Source of the DNA: Steinernema hermaphroditum
Lineage: Eukaryota; Nematoda; Chromadorea; Rhabditida; Steinernematidae
DNA: 64,000 bases
Reading direction: 5' to 3'
Assembly (NCBI GenBank): GCA_030435675.1
Contig: CM059621.1
Coordinates: 14,818,001 to 14,882,000 of the forward strand
Numbering within the stretch: the stretch's first letter is position 1; the number at the start of each line of letters is the position of its first letter. Positions 23,977 to 34,107 of the stretch are shown here, piece after piece. Both the position numbers and the translations under genes were made by a program. Below the pieces are notes generated by a model that was not told where the DNA came from, made no database searches, and was given only the letters and a program-made list of their open reading frames with translations.

Positions 23977-24082
23977 TAGATTAGCTGCTTGAGGGGGGTG
24001 AGGACGCCGGAAGTGGGGGAAGGAAGGATATAAACGGCACGTGAGCGAGTCCGGCGGCGGCAATTCTGACGCCTTAAGGAGA

Positions 24083-24250
24083 ATGGAGAAGTGTTGTGGG
24101 TTTAATCAAGAGGATGTGCCGGAGAGGAATGATGGATTGGAGTGGACAGCGAAACACTTATGGCGGTCCGGCGATGCAATGTTCGACGGCTGCCACTTCA
24201 GCACTTCATGCAGGGACCGAGCAATGCTGGATACTAGAAAGGGGTTCAAG
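24083..24250 (+). CDS. Possible first exon of an unrecognised gene
   Basis: A TATAAA lies at about 24,029, 54 nt before the ATG. The frame is Cys- and Asp-containing (MEKCCGFNQ start). It reaches a candidate donor, AAG followed by GTAATG, near 24,250. No downstream exon could be joined with confidence and no family was recognised. Confidence 0.22.
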
Positions 24251-24404
24251 GTAATGACTATGTAATCTATGCCAATTCCATGTCCCAGAGATTTCCCTAG
24301 ACGTAATACTCATGAACAAACTTCTAGGAATATAACGAAGCGAGTGGTCCCACAGCGAGTGTTTACCATATCCTTTTGCGTGCCTTTTCTTCTGTCTAAT
24401 AACA

Positions 24405-25595
24405 AGACGTCTCCTTCTATAGTAGGCAGTAGACTGCAATCGATGACTACAAAGATAAAAAGTCCAAGATCAAAAATAGTGCTGCATCAGTTTCAGTTAG
24501 CCAATAAATAAAATGAACCCTTCAAAGAGTTAAAATCTTCATTCACTCTTTGGCACACTAACGCATAACATGTATCTCTGCGCTGGCAGGCAGTCACAAC
24601 AACGGGAATGTGACGAGCAAAGTTAAGAAATAATAACTGGAATGTATTTGAGCAGGGAAGGCAATCAGCCTAATTCAAAAATTATGCAGTGAAGTCAATC
24701 CGTTATGAAATTACAAGAGTGGCATCACCACGAAATCACTCGATCAAGACTGTTAAACCATTAAAACAAACAGTATATCAGAGTGAGGAAGTAGCTAAAA
24801 ATTTTCGCCGCTGAATCTATCACGCTATTCATGCATGTTCTAACTAGCTACTATGTGGGTGGCATTACACGGTTTCTGGGCAAAACTATGTAGACGCGTG
24901 ATGTGCGTAGACATAAGCCACTTTTTGTAAGGAGTCTGCGAGATGTAGCGAGTGTTAGCGATTCTAATCCGTGATTAAGATCGCAGAGTGGCTTAGGCTC
25001 CCGCTAAAGGCACATGTCCACAGTTCATAGTAAAATCAAGCGAATTTGAAGAAACAAGCCATTGAAAACCAAGTTTCGAACTAATTCCAAGACGTATCTT
25101 CTATAGTAGGCGGTAAACTGCAGTCGATGACCAGAAGGACATCAAAGTCAAACACAAAAATACTGCTGCATCTCCACATTTCCATAGTACTTCCACAAGC
25201 TCAAAAATGAGGTACCTAAGAAGTGTTTGACCATACCCCTGTAGGGAGCAAAACATTGCTAGTATTCATAACTGAAATTGGGATAGGATTGATTACGAGA
25301 AAAAAAAATTAAATATGATGGAGAAGCAAGAGGAAAAAATGTAGACCAGCAGTGGAGCTGAACCCTAACATATTAGTCATTGCAGCCAATTTCAACCGCA
25401 GAGACTTTTATCTACTTCCTACCGAAGTTGGCTATAGTCGTTTGCACGTAACTTTCGGATGGTCATGGTCACGTATAAGCCGACGCTCTTTTGGAGTTGA
25501 CGTTCTCTAATTAGCTCGATCCGAGGTGAACACTACGGTCACCTGTAAGTACTCTAGAGATTCCTTGTGGATGATCTCCTAAACTCTCAAAAATG
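24405..25595 (+). repeat. Diverged tandem repeat pair
   Basis: Positions 24405-24500 and 25090-25175 share TTCTATAGTAGGC, GTAGACTGCA/GTAAACTGCA, CGATGAC and a GCTGCATC end. The flanks near 25,200 and 25,583 also match (CTCAAAAATGAG). No gene was found between or around them, from about 24,260 to 26,100. Confidence 0.55.
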
Positions 25596-26099
25596 AGATA
25601 CATAAGATGTGAAAAGGAATAGTGAGTGGGTGTTATTAACAGTTAAAGCTGGCACTGCTTACCCCAATGTTCATCTTTACCGTGCTATGCGTACTTATCG
25701 ACTTGCAATATAATAGACGCCATCTCATAAACCAAAGCCACAGCAAGTTTACAAACATTATAGAACAGGTAGTTGATAGGTTGCGAAGTTGCTGAAAAAT
25801 AGACTGTTTAGACTGAAAAATAGACTGTTTCGCGAACCACTTCCGTAGACCGTCATATTTTATCCTGCGTGTCTCCATTATAACCTTTGCGGTTAAGATG
25901 TAAAAGTCTTCTATAAAACGATTTATAGCACCCCATAAGATTTCCCATTTTCAATGACGCCGAAAACAACACAACTTTTACAAAACGTTCTGGCGAGACA
26001 TGCATGACTCAATCACGACTAAAGCTGACTAATTCAGCTTATGGCAGCCGAAGCTCTTAAGCGATTATGAGTATAAAAAACAGGCCTCTTAAGAAGTCT

Positions 26100-26453
26100 T
26101 CAAAAATAGAACATTATAGCGCATGTTTTATTGGGTTGGTCCATTGAAAATGTCGGATGATTTAAGTGGCAGTTTCGTACTACATATCCATGCCTGTCCT
26201 TCGCGATGTTGACGATTTGACTGAACAACTGCAGCCCGCTTCCCGGGAGAAAGATGGATCCCTCGTTCTTAGAACACAAGGGGTTTAGGGTCGAAAAGAG
26301 TTTTGGTCCAATTTTCGACCTCTTTCTTTTATTTTGAGTGGTTCCCTCTGGTGTCGTCATTTGTAATGGAGCACAGATGACGGTAAGATAGAGCGAAGAG
26401 AGTGCTATAAGAAACGCAAACAGATAATCTCTCAGCTCAAAGTGGAGAGCCAT
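26100..26453 (-). CDS. Secreted-peptide-like ORF inside the mariner-type element (117 aa)
   Basis: The ATG at 26453 starts a protein with a clear signal-peptide-like N-terminus: a hydrophobic core at about residues 10-25 (LFAFLIALSSLYLTVI) then CAP. A short Thr-rich stretch and a tetrabasic KRKR site near residue 44 follow, then a soluble region with three Cys overall. The frame reads out through the left inverted repeat, so the last 20 or so residues derive from the transposon end. It may be an exon of a captured host gene or a peptide prec-like ORF. No family was recognised. Confidence 0.4.
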   Translation of the reverse strand: MALHFELRDYLFAFLIALSSLYLTVICAPLQMTTPEGTTQNKRKRSKIGPKLFSTLNPLCSKNEGSIFLPGSGLQLFSQIVNIAKDRHGYVVRNCHLNHPTFSMDQPNKTCAIMFYF

Positions 26454-27047
26454 TGTGAAGGTCAACTTCAAAATGTGAGGTCTCGGGTACACGTACTTTT
26501 AGTGAATCCAAGGGCCATTTTTTCAACATTTGGCCTCTGTTTCCTAAAAGTTGAAATGACTGCGTGGAGTCACTGTATGGGCTTGGTAGCTGTGAGTGAT
26601 AGCTACCTGCTACATGTCCCCATTGTCTGCTATAACACTTAATCAATTGGGAACTTTAAAAGTTAACGGAACATGGCGATTCGAAAAGTCCATCTTTTTG
26701 AGATTAGCTCATGTCATGATATACAACCAAGACAACAACAAATGCATTCGGTAGGCAAGACCTAAAGATATACGTGGTTGAAGGTAGTGCACGTACATCA
26801 CACAATTAATGCCGTAGGTAGCCCGAACATCACTTCGCATTTTGCCATCTCGAGGTGCTAGAAAAATGGTGATTAAAACAGAATAAGCGTCCAACATCAA
26901 AAGGATGCATTGTACAAGTTGCCAATCACAGTGCAGGGAGAGAATTAACTGTACTCAATAACGTACCTATTGGTTTGGTCATACGAGCAAATATTGTAAA
27001 ATTAAAGGATGTTTACACCATCCGACATTTTCAATGGACCAACCCAA
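26131..27047. mobile_element. Mariner-type element, 917 bp, 29-bp terminal inverted repeats
   Basis: The left end TTGGGTTGGTCCATTGAAAA... at 26131 is matched over 29 bp by the reverse complement ending at 27047. TA dinucleotides flank both ends (26129-26130 and 27048-27049), the target-site duplication of Tc1/mariner transposition. The terminal motif TTGGGTTGG resembles mariner-family ends. At 917 bp it is shorter than a typical autonomous mariner of about 1.3 kb, and no transposase D,D34D region is visible. It is therefore a non-autonomous or cargo-carrying element. Confidence 0.85.
26584..26712 (+). repeat. Dispersed repeat, family 5 (also 62771-62900)
   Basis: Both copies begin TAGCTGTGAGTG(A/G)TAGCTACC, continue CTGCTACATGTCCCCATT and end TTTTTGAGATTAGCTCATG. 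This copy lies inside the mariner-type element. The other lies downstream of the triple-CTLD gene, where no mariner ends were found. Confidence 0.75.
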
Positions 27048-28224
27048 TACATTACTTGCATGTGTAAGTGTGTGAGACTCCGCGATAAGAAGAACAACGA
27101 CTGGCTGTGAGGAGTCACGAAGTTCACCGACGTCGTGCAAGAAGCAAAAGAAGCGCAAATGGGACTTCGCTTGGAAACTTGGAAGTTGAACTTGTAAGTG
27201 CGATAGCTCAAAAGGGAACTGGTTGAAATGTCATGCTTAAGCCGGGCTAAAACTTGGTGGGCAAGTAGTCCTCGTATACGAATGTTTAACCTCAAAATTT
27301 CGTCGACCCTTCTCTTGTAAACACCTTATAGTTATGTTAAACCAAGATAGGCGATATTTTTCATCCACTGGCCTTCACGATGGTTTTTCTGCGTAAACTT
27401 AGCAATCTGAGTAAACTTAGCAATGCATTAGTTTGTAAGTTACATCGCGATGCAAAAAAAAGATAAGTAAAAAACTGAAAGGAGGCCTGAAACTGTACCC
27501 AAAATGGAAGCCCGCCAACTCGGCCACGCAGATGAATTTACCATTTTAGAGGGATCAGTCTATCTTTCTGCACCGCATTGTATTAATTTGTTTGGAAGGC
27601 TGTTAACAGGGTCCCTTTCTGTGTGTGACCGACGAGATTCCTTGTGTGCGTGTATTACCAAGTATCAACTCGATGTAAGCAGAACACTTCGAAAGGTTCC
27701 CAGGCCATTCCGAATTACGAAAAGCTAGTGATGCTACGATCTTTTCTCCAAGACGCTTTCTTCATTATGGTGTATGTTGACGCAAAGTTACGGAGGATCG
27801 CGTTTAGAGTGAGCCAATGTTGCCGAGCTTCCTCGTTTTCGTGAGAAAGATATAGCTGGAAAGCAAAATAAAACCAATTTGGCCACTTTTGCCTGCTCCA
27901 TTGAACAATTCGTTCCCAGAAATAACAGAGAACAAACACAATTACTGGAGAAGAACTGTGTAGCTGATAACAAAGGACTTTCTCACATATAAGATCATTT
28001 ATAGCCGCTCCGAAGATGGGTTTCCACGTCGCCTGTCGTGCTCCACCACCGCGAATCTTCTGGATGCAGCCTCTTCATCGCTTCGAAATTTTTTTTGCCA
28101 AGGAAATGATAAATATTTTTGGAATTTGCAACAGAGCACAGCATACGAAGAATTTCTTACGATATGTCCTGTACTACTTTATCATGCCTGTGAGCTACAG
28201 CATGGAAAATGCACAAGGAAAATA
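27048..28224. other. No supported gene
   Basis: ORFs at 27504-27728 (+) and 27002-27295 (-) show no domain. Positions 28010-28085 look like a reverse-oriented fragment of SINE-like family 1 (GAAGATGGGTTT and GTGCTCCACC). Confidence 0.35.
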
Positions 28225-28790
28225 AAAATCACACCGTAGTCGTTGATTTTCTGCTGGTTTCAGTGAAGCAGATGAATCCAAAATAAAATGCCGCGATCCC
28301 ACCAGTTTGCGTAGGCGTTGAAGTCGCGAAGAGCTGAATCCTGTAGAGGCGCGGTGAAGGAACGCAGAGAACAGAGCGGAGGGTCATCTACGGTCAGCTG
28401 GCGGCGCAGACTTCGGAGTCGCAGCGGTTCTACGGACTTGAGCGCGACGCGAATGGAATCGGGCAGCTGTGACCGGCTTCTTGCAAGACGTTGGAACTAC
28501 GGCTCCCTGGTGTTTCAGGCCTTCTGTGAGCCGGGGCGATCATTGGGAACACAAATGAACGACCCGTTTCAATGCAAAAATATGAGATTGCTTTCTGTCT
28601 AAGATTGAATATGCAGTTGTCATACTATGTCTTTAAAATATATCGATCATCTGACCACAGGACATCATTTTTCAAAATGAAATGAGGAGATCCATTTCAG
28701 AAGTTATGGGTGCTGATTACTGTAATTTTGTCGAAACGGTGGAGCTCTAACTCTCTGAAGTTCCAGGCCTTCTGGGAGCCATCTGGGGAC
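28225..28790 (+). mobile_element. SINE-like family 1, rearranged and partial copies
   Basis: Positions 28225-28556 carry the CCGTAGTCG, GGCGATCCCA-like, GAACTACGGCTCCCTGGTGT and GGGAACACAAATGAA landmarks with internal deletions. A second fragment (28728-28790) repeats only the GTTCCAGGCCTTCTGGGAGCC core. Confidence 0.7.
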
Positions 28791-30944
28791 GACCACACAG
28801 AATGAATCTTTTATATAAGAATCACAAAAAAAAAAACGCGGAACGATTCGTCTATATTTCATCGAAATATTCAGGGAGCCATTCATATAAAGGGTATGTC
28901 TGTGTGGTATATTGCTGAACCATTAGAGTTAGCGAATGCTCTCAACTCCCTCATTGTCGGATCTACAGTGGGAGGGACGCACGCGACCAAAAACGCGGTT
29001 ATTCGGACCTTGAGAAAGAAGGATTATATGTGTTTAAAAAATTACGATCATGAAAAACCGCGCGCTCAAAGTGCACTTGTTTGTCTAGACGGAGCCTCTG
29101 ATTGTCGCGGTATTGGTCGGGTGCGTCTCTCTCACTGTATGAGAGATGGGCCTACAAAAATTAGCTCGATAAATTGGAATCATTTGAAGGTATACGTTGC
29201 TTAAAATATTCAACTCTGTAAACTCGCTACCTCATTTAAAGTGGGTATGAAAACCGGAAGGAAGAAGCCTACGGCGGGAAACATCAAAAATCTAACGGTC
29301 AGCTTGTAGATCTCTGGAGATGAAAGTCATCTTGCTGCTGTGTATCTTCCTACTTAACATGAGGAAGTTGGTAGCCAAAAATTAGGTGAGATATATTCTA
29401 AGCGCTGTAGCAGTAGCAGTTCGACACGGCGAAAGACAAGTCTCTTTTCCTGACCGTGCTGAAATAGAAGGGTTAAAAAATAAAAAGGCAACAGGGAATT
29501 TAAAGACATAGAGTAAGGAATGCTCAAATCAAGAAATGGCTGCCGCACCATGTGCAGCACCCAACGGCATTTATGTCGATTATACTGCCTTCGATTTTTT
29601 CTCTACAGTCATTCAAATCGAAGATCTATTTAAATCTACATCTAAACAAAGCGAATGAAAAATGGGAAAAAAAGCTATCATCTTACCAAAAATTCATCAA
29701 TTTCCAAAGAATATGAAGTAAATGAGCGAAGACAACTGGCCAAAAATTTGAAATCTATGAGAAGAGAGAAAAAAGGGAAAGGAAACGTAGCTCACGGCGT
29801 CATTAACACGGTGCACCAAGTGAATCGCTGCGGGAGCCGACAACTTGGCTGAAGTTACCAACTGAGATGTGAAAGATGCAGTACAAAGATTATGCAATAG
29901 AAAAATGCATCACAGGAAATGTAAAGACTCGGGCTTTTATCATCCCACCTTAAATAGAAACTCAAGCTATACACATACAGGAACCGAAATTAGGAACAAA
30001 AATCCATGTATAGCTACCGTAAGCATGAGCGAAAGCAAACGACATCCCATACTTCCACAAACACTATTTTAGAGTGGTGACAGGCTTAGACGAAAATTTC
30101 CTAAATCGTACAAGAAATCGCCGTGACTCACCGTTCCCCGTTCTGAATCATAGCGCTTATGTCAACGGAGGAAACTCTCAGACGATTATGGAACATCGGA
30201 AAAAACACATCTGGGGAGGGCCTGCCTCGACGCCGCTTCTACTTCCGCGACCGTATTCCATGCGAAGACGTCAATAACATTTTACTCATATTGCTCGAGG
30301 TCCAAAACAACTCGGCATCGAAGCTCTATTTCATTTTTTTGCCACTTTCAATTTCATTAGCCAGAATAAAAGCGAAGAGACGGGACGGTGGCTGTGTCGG
30401 ATGGCGGCGAAAACAAATTTTACCATCTACTTAAGACGCTCTAATGCAAGACAAATACGCCAACGTGGAGAGGAGGCGACACTTCCGTTTAAGTCAAAAC
30501 AGCGATGGGTGAGTAATGTGGATGTAGTGGAACATAACTCGGATGTGCAGAGATAATGAGAGAGAGGAGTCGATGATGTCATCATCGCCGGCAGCGATAT
30601 CTTCCGTTCAGAGCTCTACTTCATGAATCCGCGAGGAAAGCGATACGATATACAAAAATATACTTATTTAAATATTATAAAAACTCCAAAATTTGCACTA
30701 GAAGGTGTGGATAATGATGGTTACATGCAGTTCTTTTCATCGTACTTTCAAATCAGTCCGCATGGTTTCCCAATAGTCCTGATGATGGATCGGAAGGCCG
30801 TAAGGACCACACACTTCAATCCGCATGTATCCTGTGCTTGTCATTAGACTAGCGGATTTTTGGTCCTGATCTAAGGCACATAGGCGTTTTTTTTTCACAA
30901 TCCTACAGCAAAAAACAAGGCCTCTTTTTCACAGAAGTATTTAT
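28791..30944. other. No supported gene
   Basis: ORFs at 28896-29204, 30074-30277 and 30623-30847 (+) are open but have no recognised domain, start context or splice partners. Nothing else is evident. Confidence 0.35.
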
Positions 30945-31870
30945 CCATCCGACAGAGCCAGGCGTGTAGGTAGGATGTACAAACAAACAAAAATCTTGAT
31001 GATTTTTGGTAGTAAGGCTAACCGTATACATATAAGAGACTATATCCTATTAGACAATACAGCATGATAGAATCTATGGAACTCATAACTTCGAAAGGCC
31101 ACTGTAGTTGAAACTAATCCTTCGTTGTATACACAAAAATTACAGTTAATGGCAAAAATACTTGTTCCTTTGAAATATTCATGAAGATTGATTCAAGATA
31201 CTGATTTTTCAAAGCATATGCGTAAGTACGCACGTGAAAGTAAATATCACGTAAAAGAACGAGAAAAATTGCAAAAATATCACTGTTTGCCTCCGAAGTG
31301 ACCTGAGCTTCTGCGCTCGTTCAAGGCTTCTTTTCTCACAGTATTGGGTTGAAACATTGAAAATTAGCGTTTTTGTAAGTGAGTATTTATTACCAAAAGG
31401 GCAAACAGTCTAATCAAGGTATTCGCCGTTTTTAGCATCAACAACTTCAAGTCATAGTAGTATTTATGCATCCCGTTGAGCCACATGTGAACGTCTGGCG
31501 TGAAGTGTTACTGCAAAAATCTTGATGACATTTGGCAGCAGAGTAAACCTAAACGCGTACAACATACGTTTTCCAATTATACAGTATGATAGAATTAAGT
31601 GGAACTTATAACTTCGATATGTCACTAAAGTTGAAGCTAATTCTTCTCTGTATAGACAAAAATACGAATAGCGAGTGTTGTCTTGAATCGCAAAAATACT
31701 TGTCCATTTGAAATAATCAAGAAGTTCCAAGATCGATTCAAGATACTGATTTTTCAAAGCATATGTGTAAGTGCGCACGTGAAAGTATTATCCTTAAAAA
31801 TTAATCACATTAAAGAACAAATTACAAAAATATCACAGTTTGCCTCCGAAGTGACCGCGCTTAGGAAATT
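30945..31870 (+). repeat. Diverged tandem duplication, unit about 530 bp
   Basis: Positions 30945-31320 align with 31475-31870: CAAAAATCTTGATGA, CAGCATGATAGAAT/CAGTATGATAGAAT, GATTCAAGATACTGATTTTT, CAAAGCATATG and GTTTGCCTCCGAAGTGACC. The reading frames are not conserved between copies, so it is probably non-coding. Confidence 0.75.
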
Positions 31871-33974
31871 GCTCCCTGTAGCTCACGCCAGGCTTCAGTG
31901 AGAAATTTCGTCCCGTTTTCGAGGAGCAGACCAAATCGGCGCTACAGAACTTGTGATGCACCCTGTAGGATACTTGCGCAAATGATGAAATACACAGATT
32001 AACAAAAACTTTGTGGTAGTCTCCGGTAAGCAACAATTTTGCACAGTTGCTACACTGCCTATGCTCAGAGATCTAAAGACTATAATACAAAACACCGAAT
32101 ATGTGTAGATCAATTTGCAATGTTGAATTAGTGAACGACATAGAAAAATTGAAAGATAGCCACTTCCATGCCACTTGTTTCATGCATTCTTCGCAATCCT
32201 TGATTTGGTACACTTATTTTATCCAATATCGACAACGATCACGATACAGAATGTTGACCAAACAGGGCAATAATTCTACAAAACTTTGACTTAGAATGAG
32301 GTCCATAAACTCAAAAAATCGTCAGGTTGCGCTGACCGAGGCTGTTGCAGCAGAAATGTAATAATCCTTGATAGTCGCACCTATCGGAAAAAGTTGCTAC
32401 TTATGAATGTTGAAAATGGAAGGCGATGTGAAAGGGTGGAAGGAACAGAGAAGAGCGGAACAGCAAATGGTTGATCAAAATATCGTTTCGGGATTACCAT
32501 GTATCCAAAGCTTCATTCCTTTTGCGCAAAAATATATATAACTGATGATATTGGAACGGTATCGAATGATTTCTCGACAAAAATAACGAAATAGTTTCCG
32601 ATCAACTATCAGCTCGTTGTTTGTTCGCTTGCTTCTAATCTCGCAATGTAACTTGCGCTAGAAAAACGGGTGAAGATACACCTAACATGTATTGAACGAA
32701 AAAATAACAAAATGAAACGTCCAGGAAGACGTAAGCCTTTGATGCGACATGATAAACTGGTATAAAATCTCGTATAGAACTCATAAGTCAAAAATTTAAT
32801 GTGTCTTCAGTTGAGTTGATATAACAGCAAGTCCCCGGTTCTCTTCTTTTCTATCACCTGGAGGAGTGCCCAAAGATAAAATATAAAGGCCGCTTCAAGC
32901 AAAGTTCAGATACCCAGAACTGCCCAACATAACTCGTTTTCGGTCCAGATGTCCACAAAAGAAGCGATTGCCATGATCAAGCCGAATGGAAACTAAATCA
33001 GCGAATTCTGCGAAGCCGTCAATCATCAAAAATAAAACCAGAAGATATAGGGGTTTATCTGTCCGTTTTGAGCAAAACAGGTCGTTGGTCGAAAGTACAA
33101 AAATGACAAGACACTGGCTCTATTCTCGCTTCTTTTGAACACACAAGATGCGAGAACACATCAATCCCATCAGTTCTCACTTCTCGCGTGAAAACAGTGA
33201 AAAGCTGTATCCGATAAGGTACCTATCACTACCTATTCCATGACACTTTTATCTGATGTAGGTCAACACCAAATGTGTAAAACGGCCATTACATCACAAA
33301 AATTGTGTACACAAAACAGAATAAGTTTTCCCAAAAATCACCCAATAATCTTATACATTTCAGCGATGATAGCAACCGTTCTAAATGCCTACTATTCGGG
33401 AGTTTCAAATCATCCAATTTTTGGCCAAAACAACCCACTGAAGACAGAAACATTGAGTCCGAAAATTTATTGTGCCCAAGGGCCATTCGTGGTGTGCATA
33501 GGCGAAAACATATAAAACTCATATATTCCGCATGTGATCTTCGATTCGATGTCCGCCTCTTCGCGGAAGTACCGACTGTACTATGTTTTCAAAACATTCC
33601 GATGCTAATGTCACCGGCTGCCGCAGATTCAAATCAGATTCTAACCCCGGAAGCTCTTTCAAAAGCACGGACCTCCATTGTTCAGGGAGCAGCTCACAGA
33701 GCACGAAGGTAGTATGGTGTATCAAAAGATGTACATATGTAAATAAGAATGGGTCAGCGAGAGAGAGAGAGTGTGTGAGTACTGTGAGTACTACAACTTA
33801 CGCTCAAAAATATTGAATTTGAACCTTAAGTTTAAAGAAAGTTGCACCCAGATACTATAATCTCCAATCGAGTATGTGGGACCCCATTCTTGCTCCGCTT
33901 CTCTCCTAGGTGTCATGGCTTCATGTCTTGGGCGTCGGAAGATGTTGATGCTGGCACAACAGCAGCTTCGGCTT
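31871..33974. other. No supported gene
   Basis: The stretch is AT-rich with many short ORFs. The longest (33305-33712, +, 135 codons) has no recognisable features. A GA/GT microsatellite lies at about 33,758-33,785. Confidence 0.35.
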
Positions 33975-34107
33975 TCTTCATCTGGCCTTTTCTTTCGTCT
34001 AGTCCAGGCACCGCCGCTGGAAGCCATCAGAACTTCAGCCTTATTGGTGTACCATATGTGAGGTTCAACGCCAACTGAACAGTCACTGGTGGCGTCACCT
34101 AGCCGCG
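33975..34107 (-). repeat. Dispersed repeat, family 2, reverse copy
   Basis: This is the reverse complement of the repeat in each 2.67-kb tandem unit (5800-5945 and 8471-8616). Shared core words are CACCGCCGCTGGAAG and CTGAACAGTCACTGG (here on the plus strand). Confidence 0.7.

Noticed and set aside
31344..31375. TATTGGGTTGAAACATTGAAAA, resembling the mariner-type terminal repeat
   Set aside because: No matching inverted end was found within several kb, so it is not called an element.
30945..31870. Possible tandemly duplicated receptor-like exons on the minus strand
   Set aside because: Translating both copies showed the frame is not conserved, as the first copy has an early stop, so it is treated as non-coding repeat.
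33758..33795. GA/GT run that could be a regulatory GAGA tract
   Set aside because: It is an ordinary short microsatellite with no gene start nearby.
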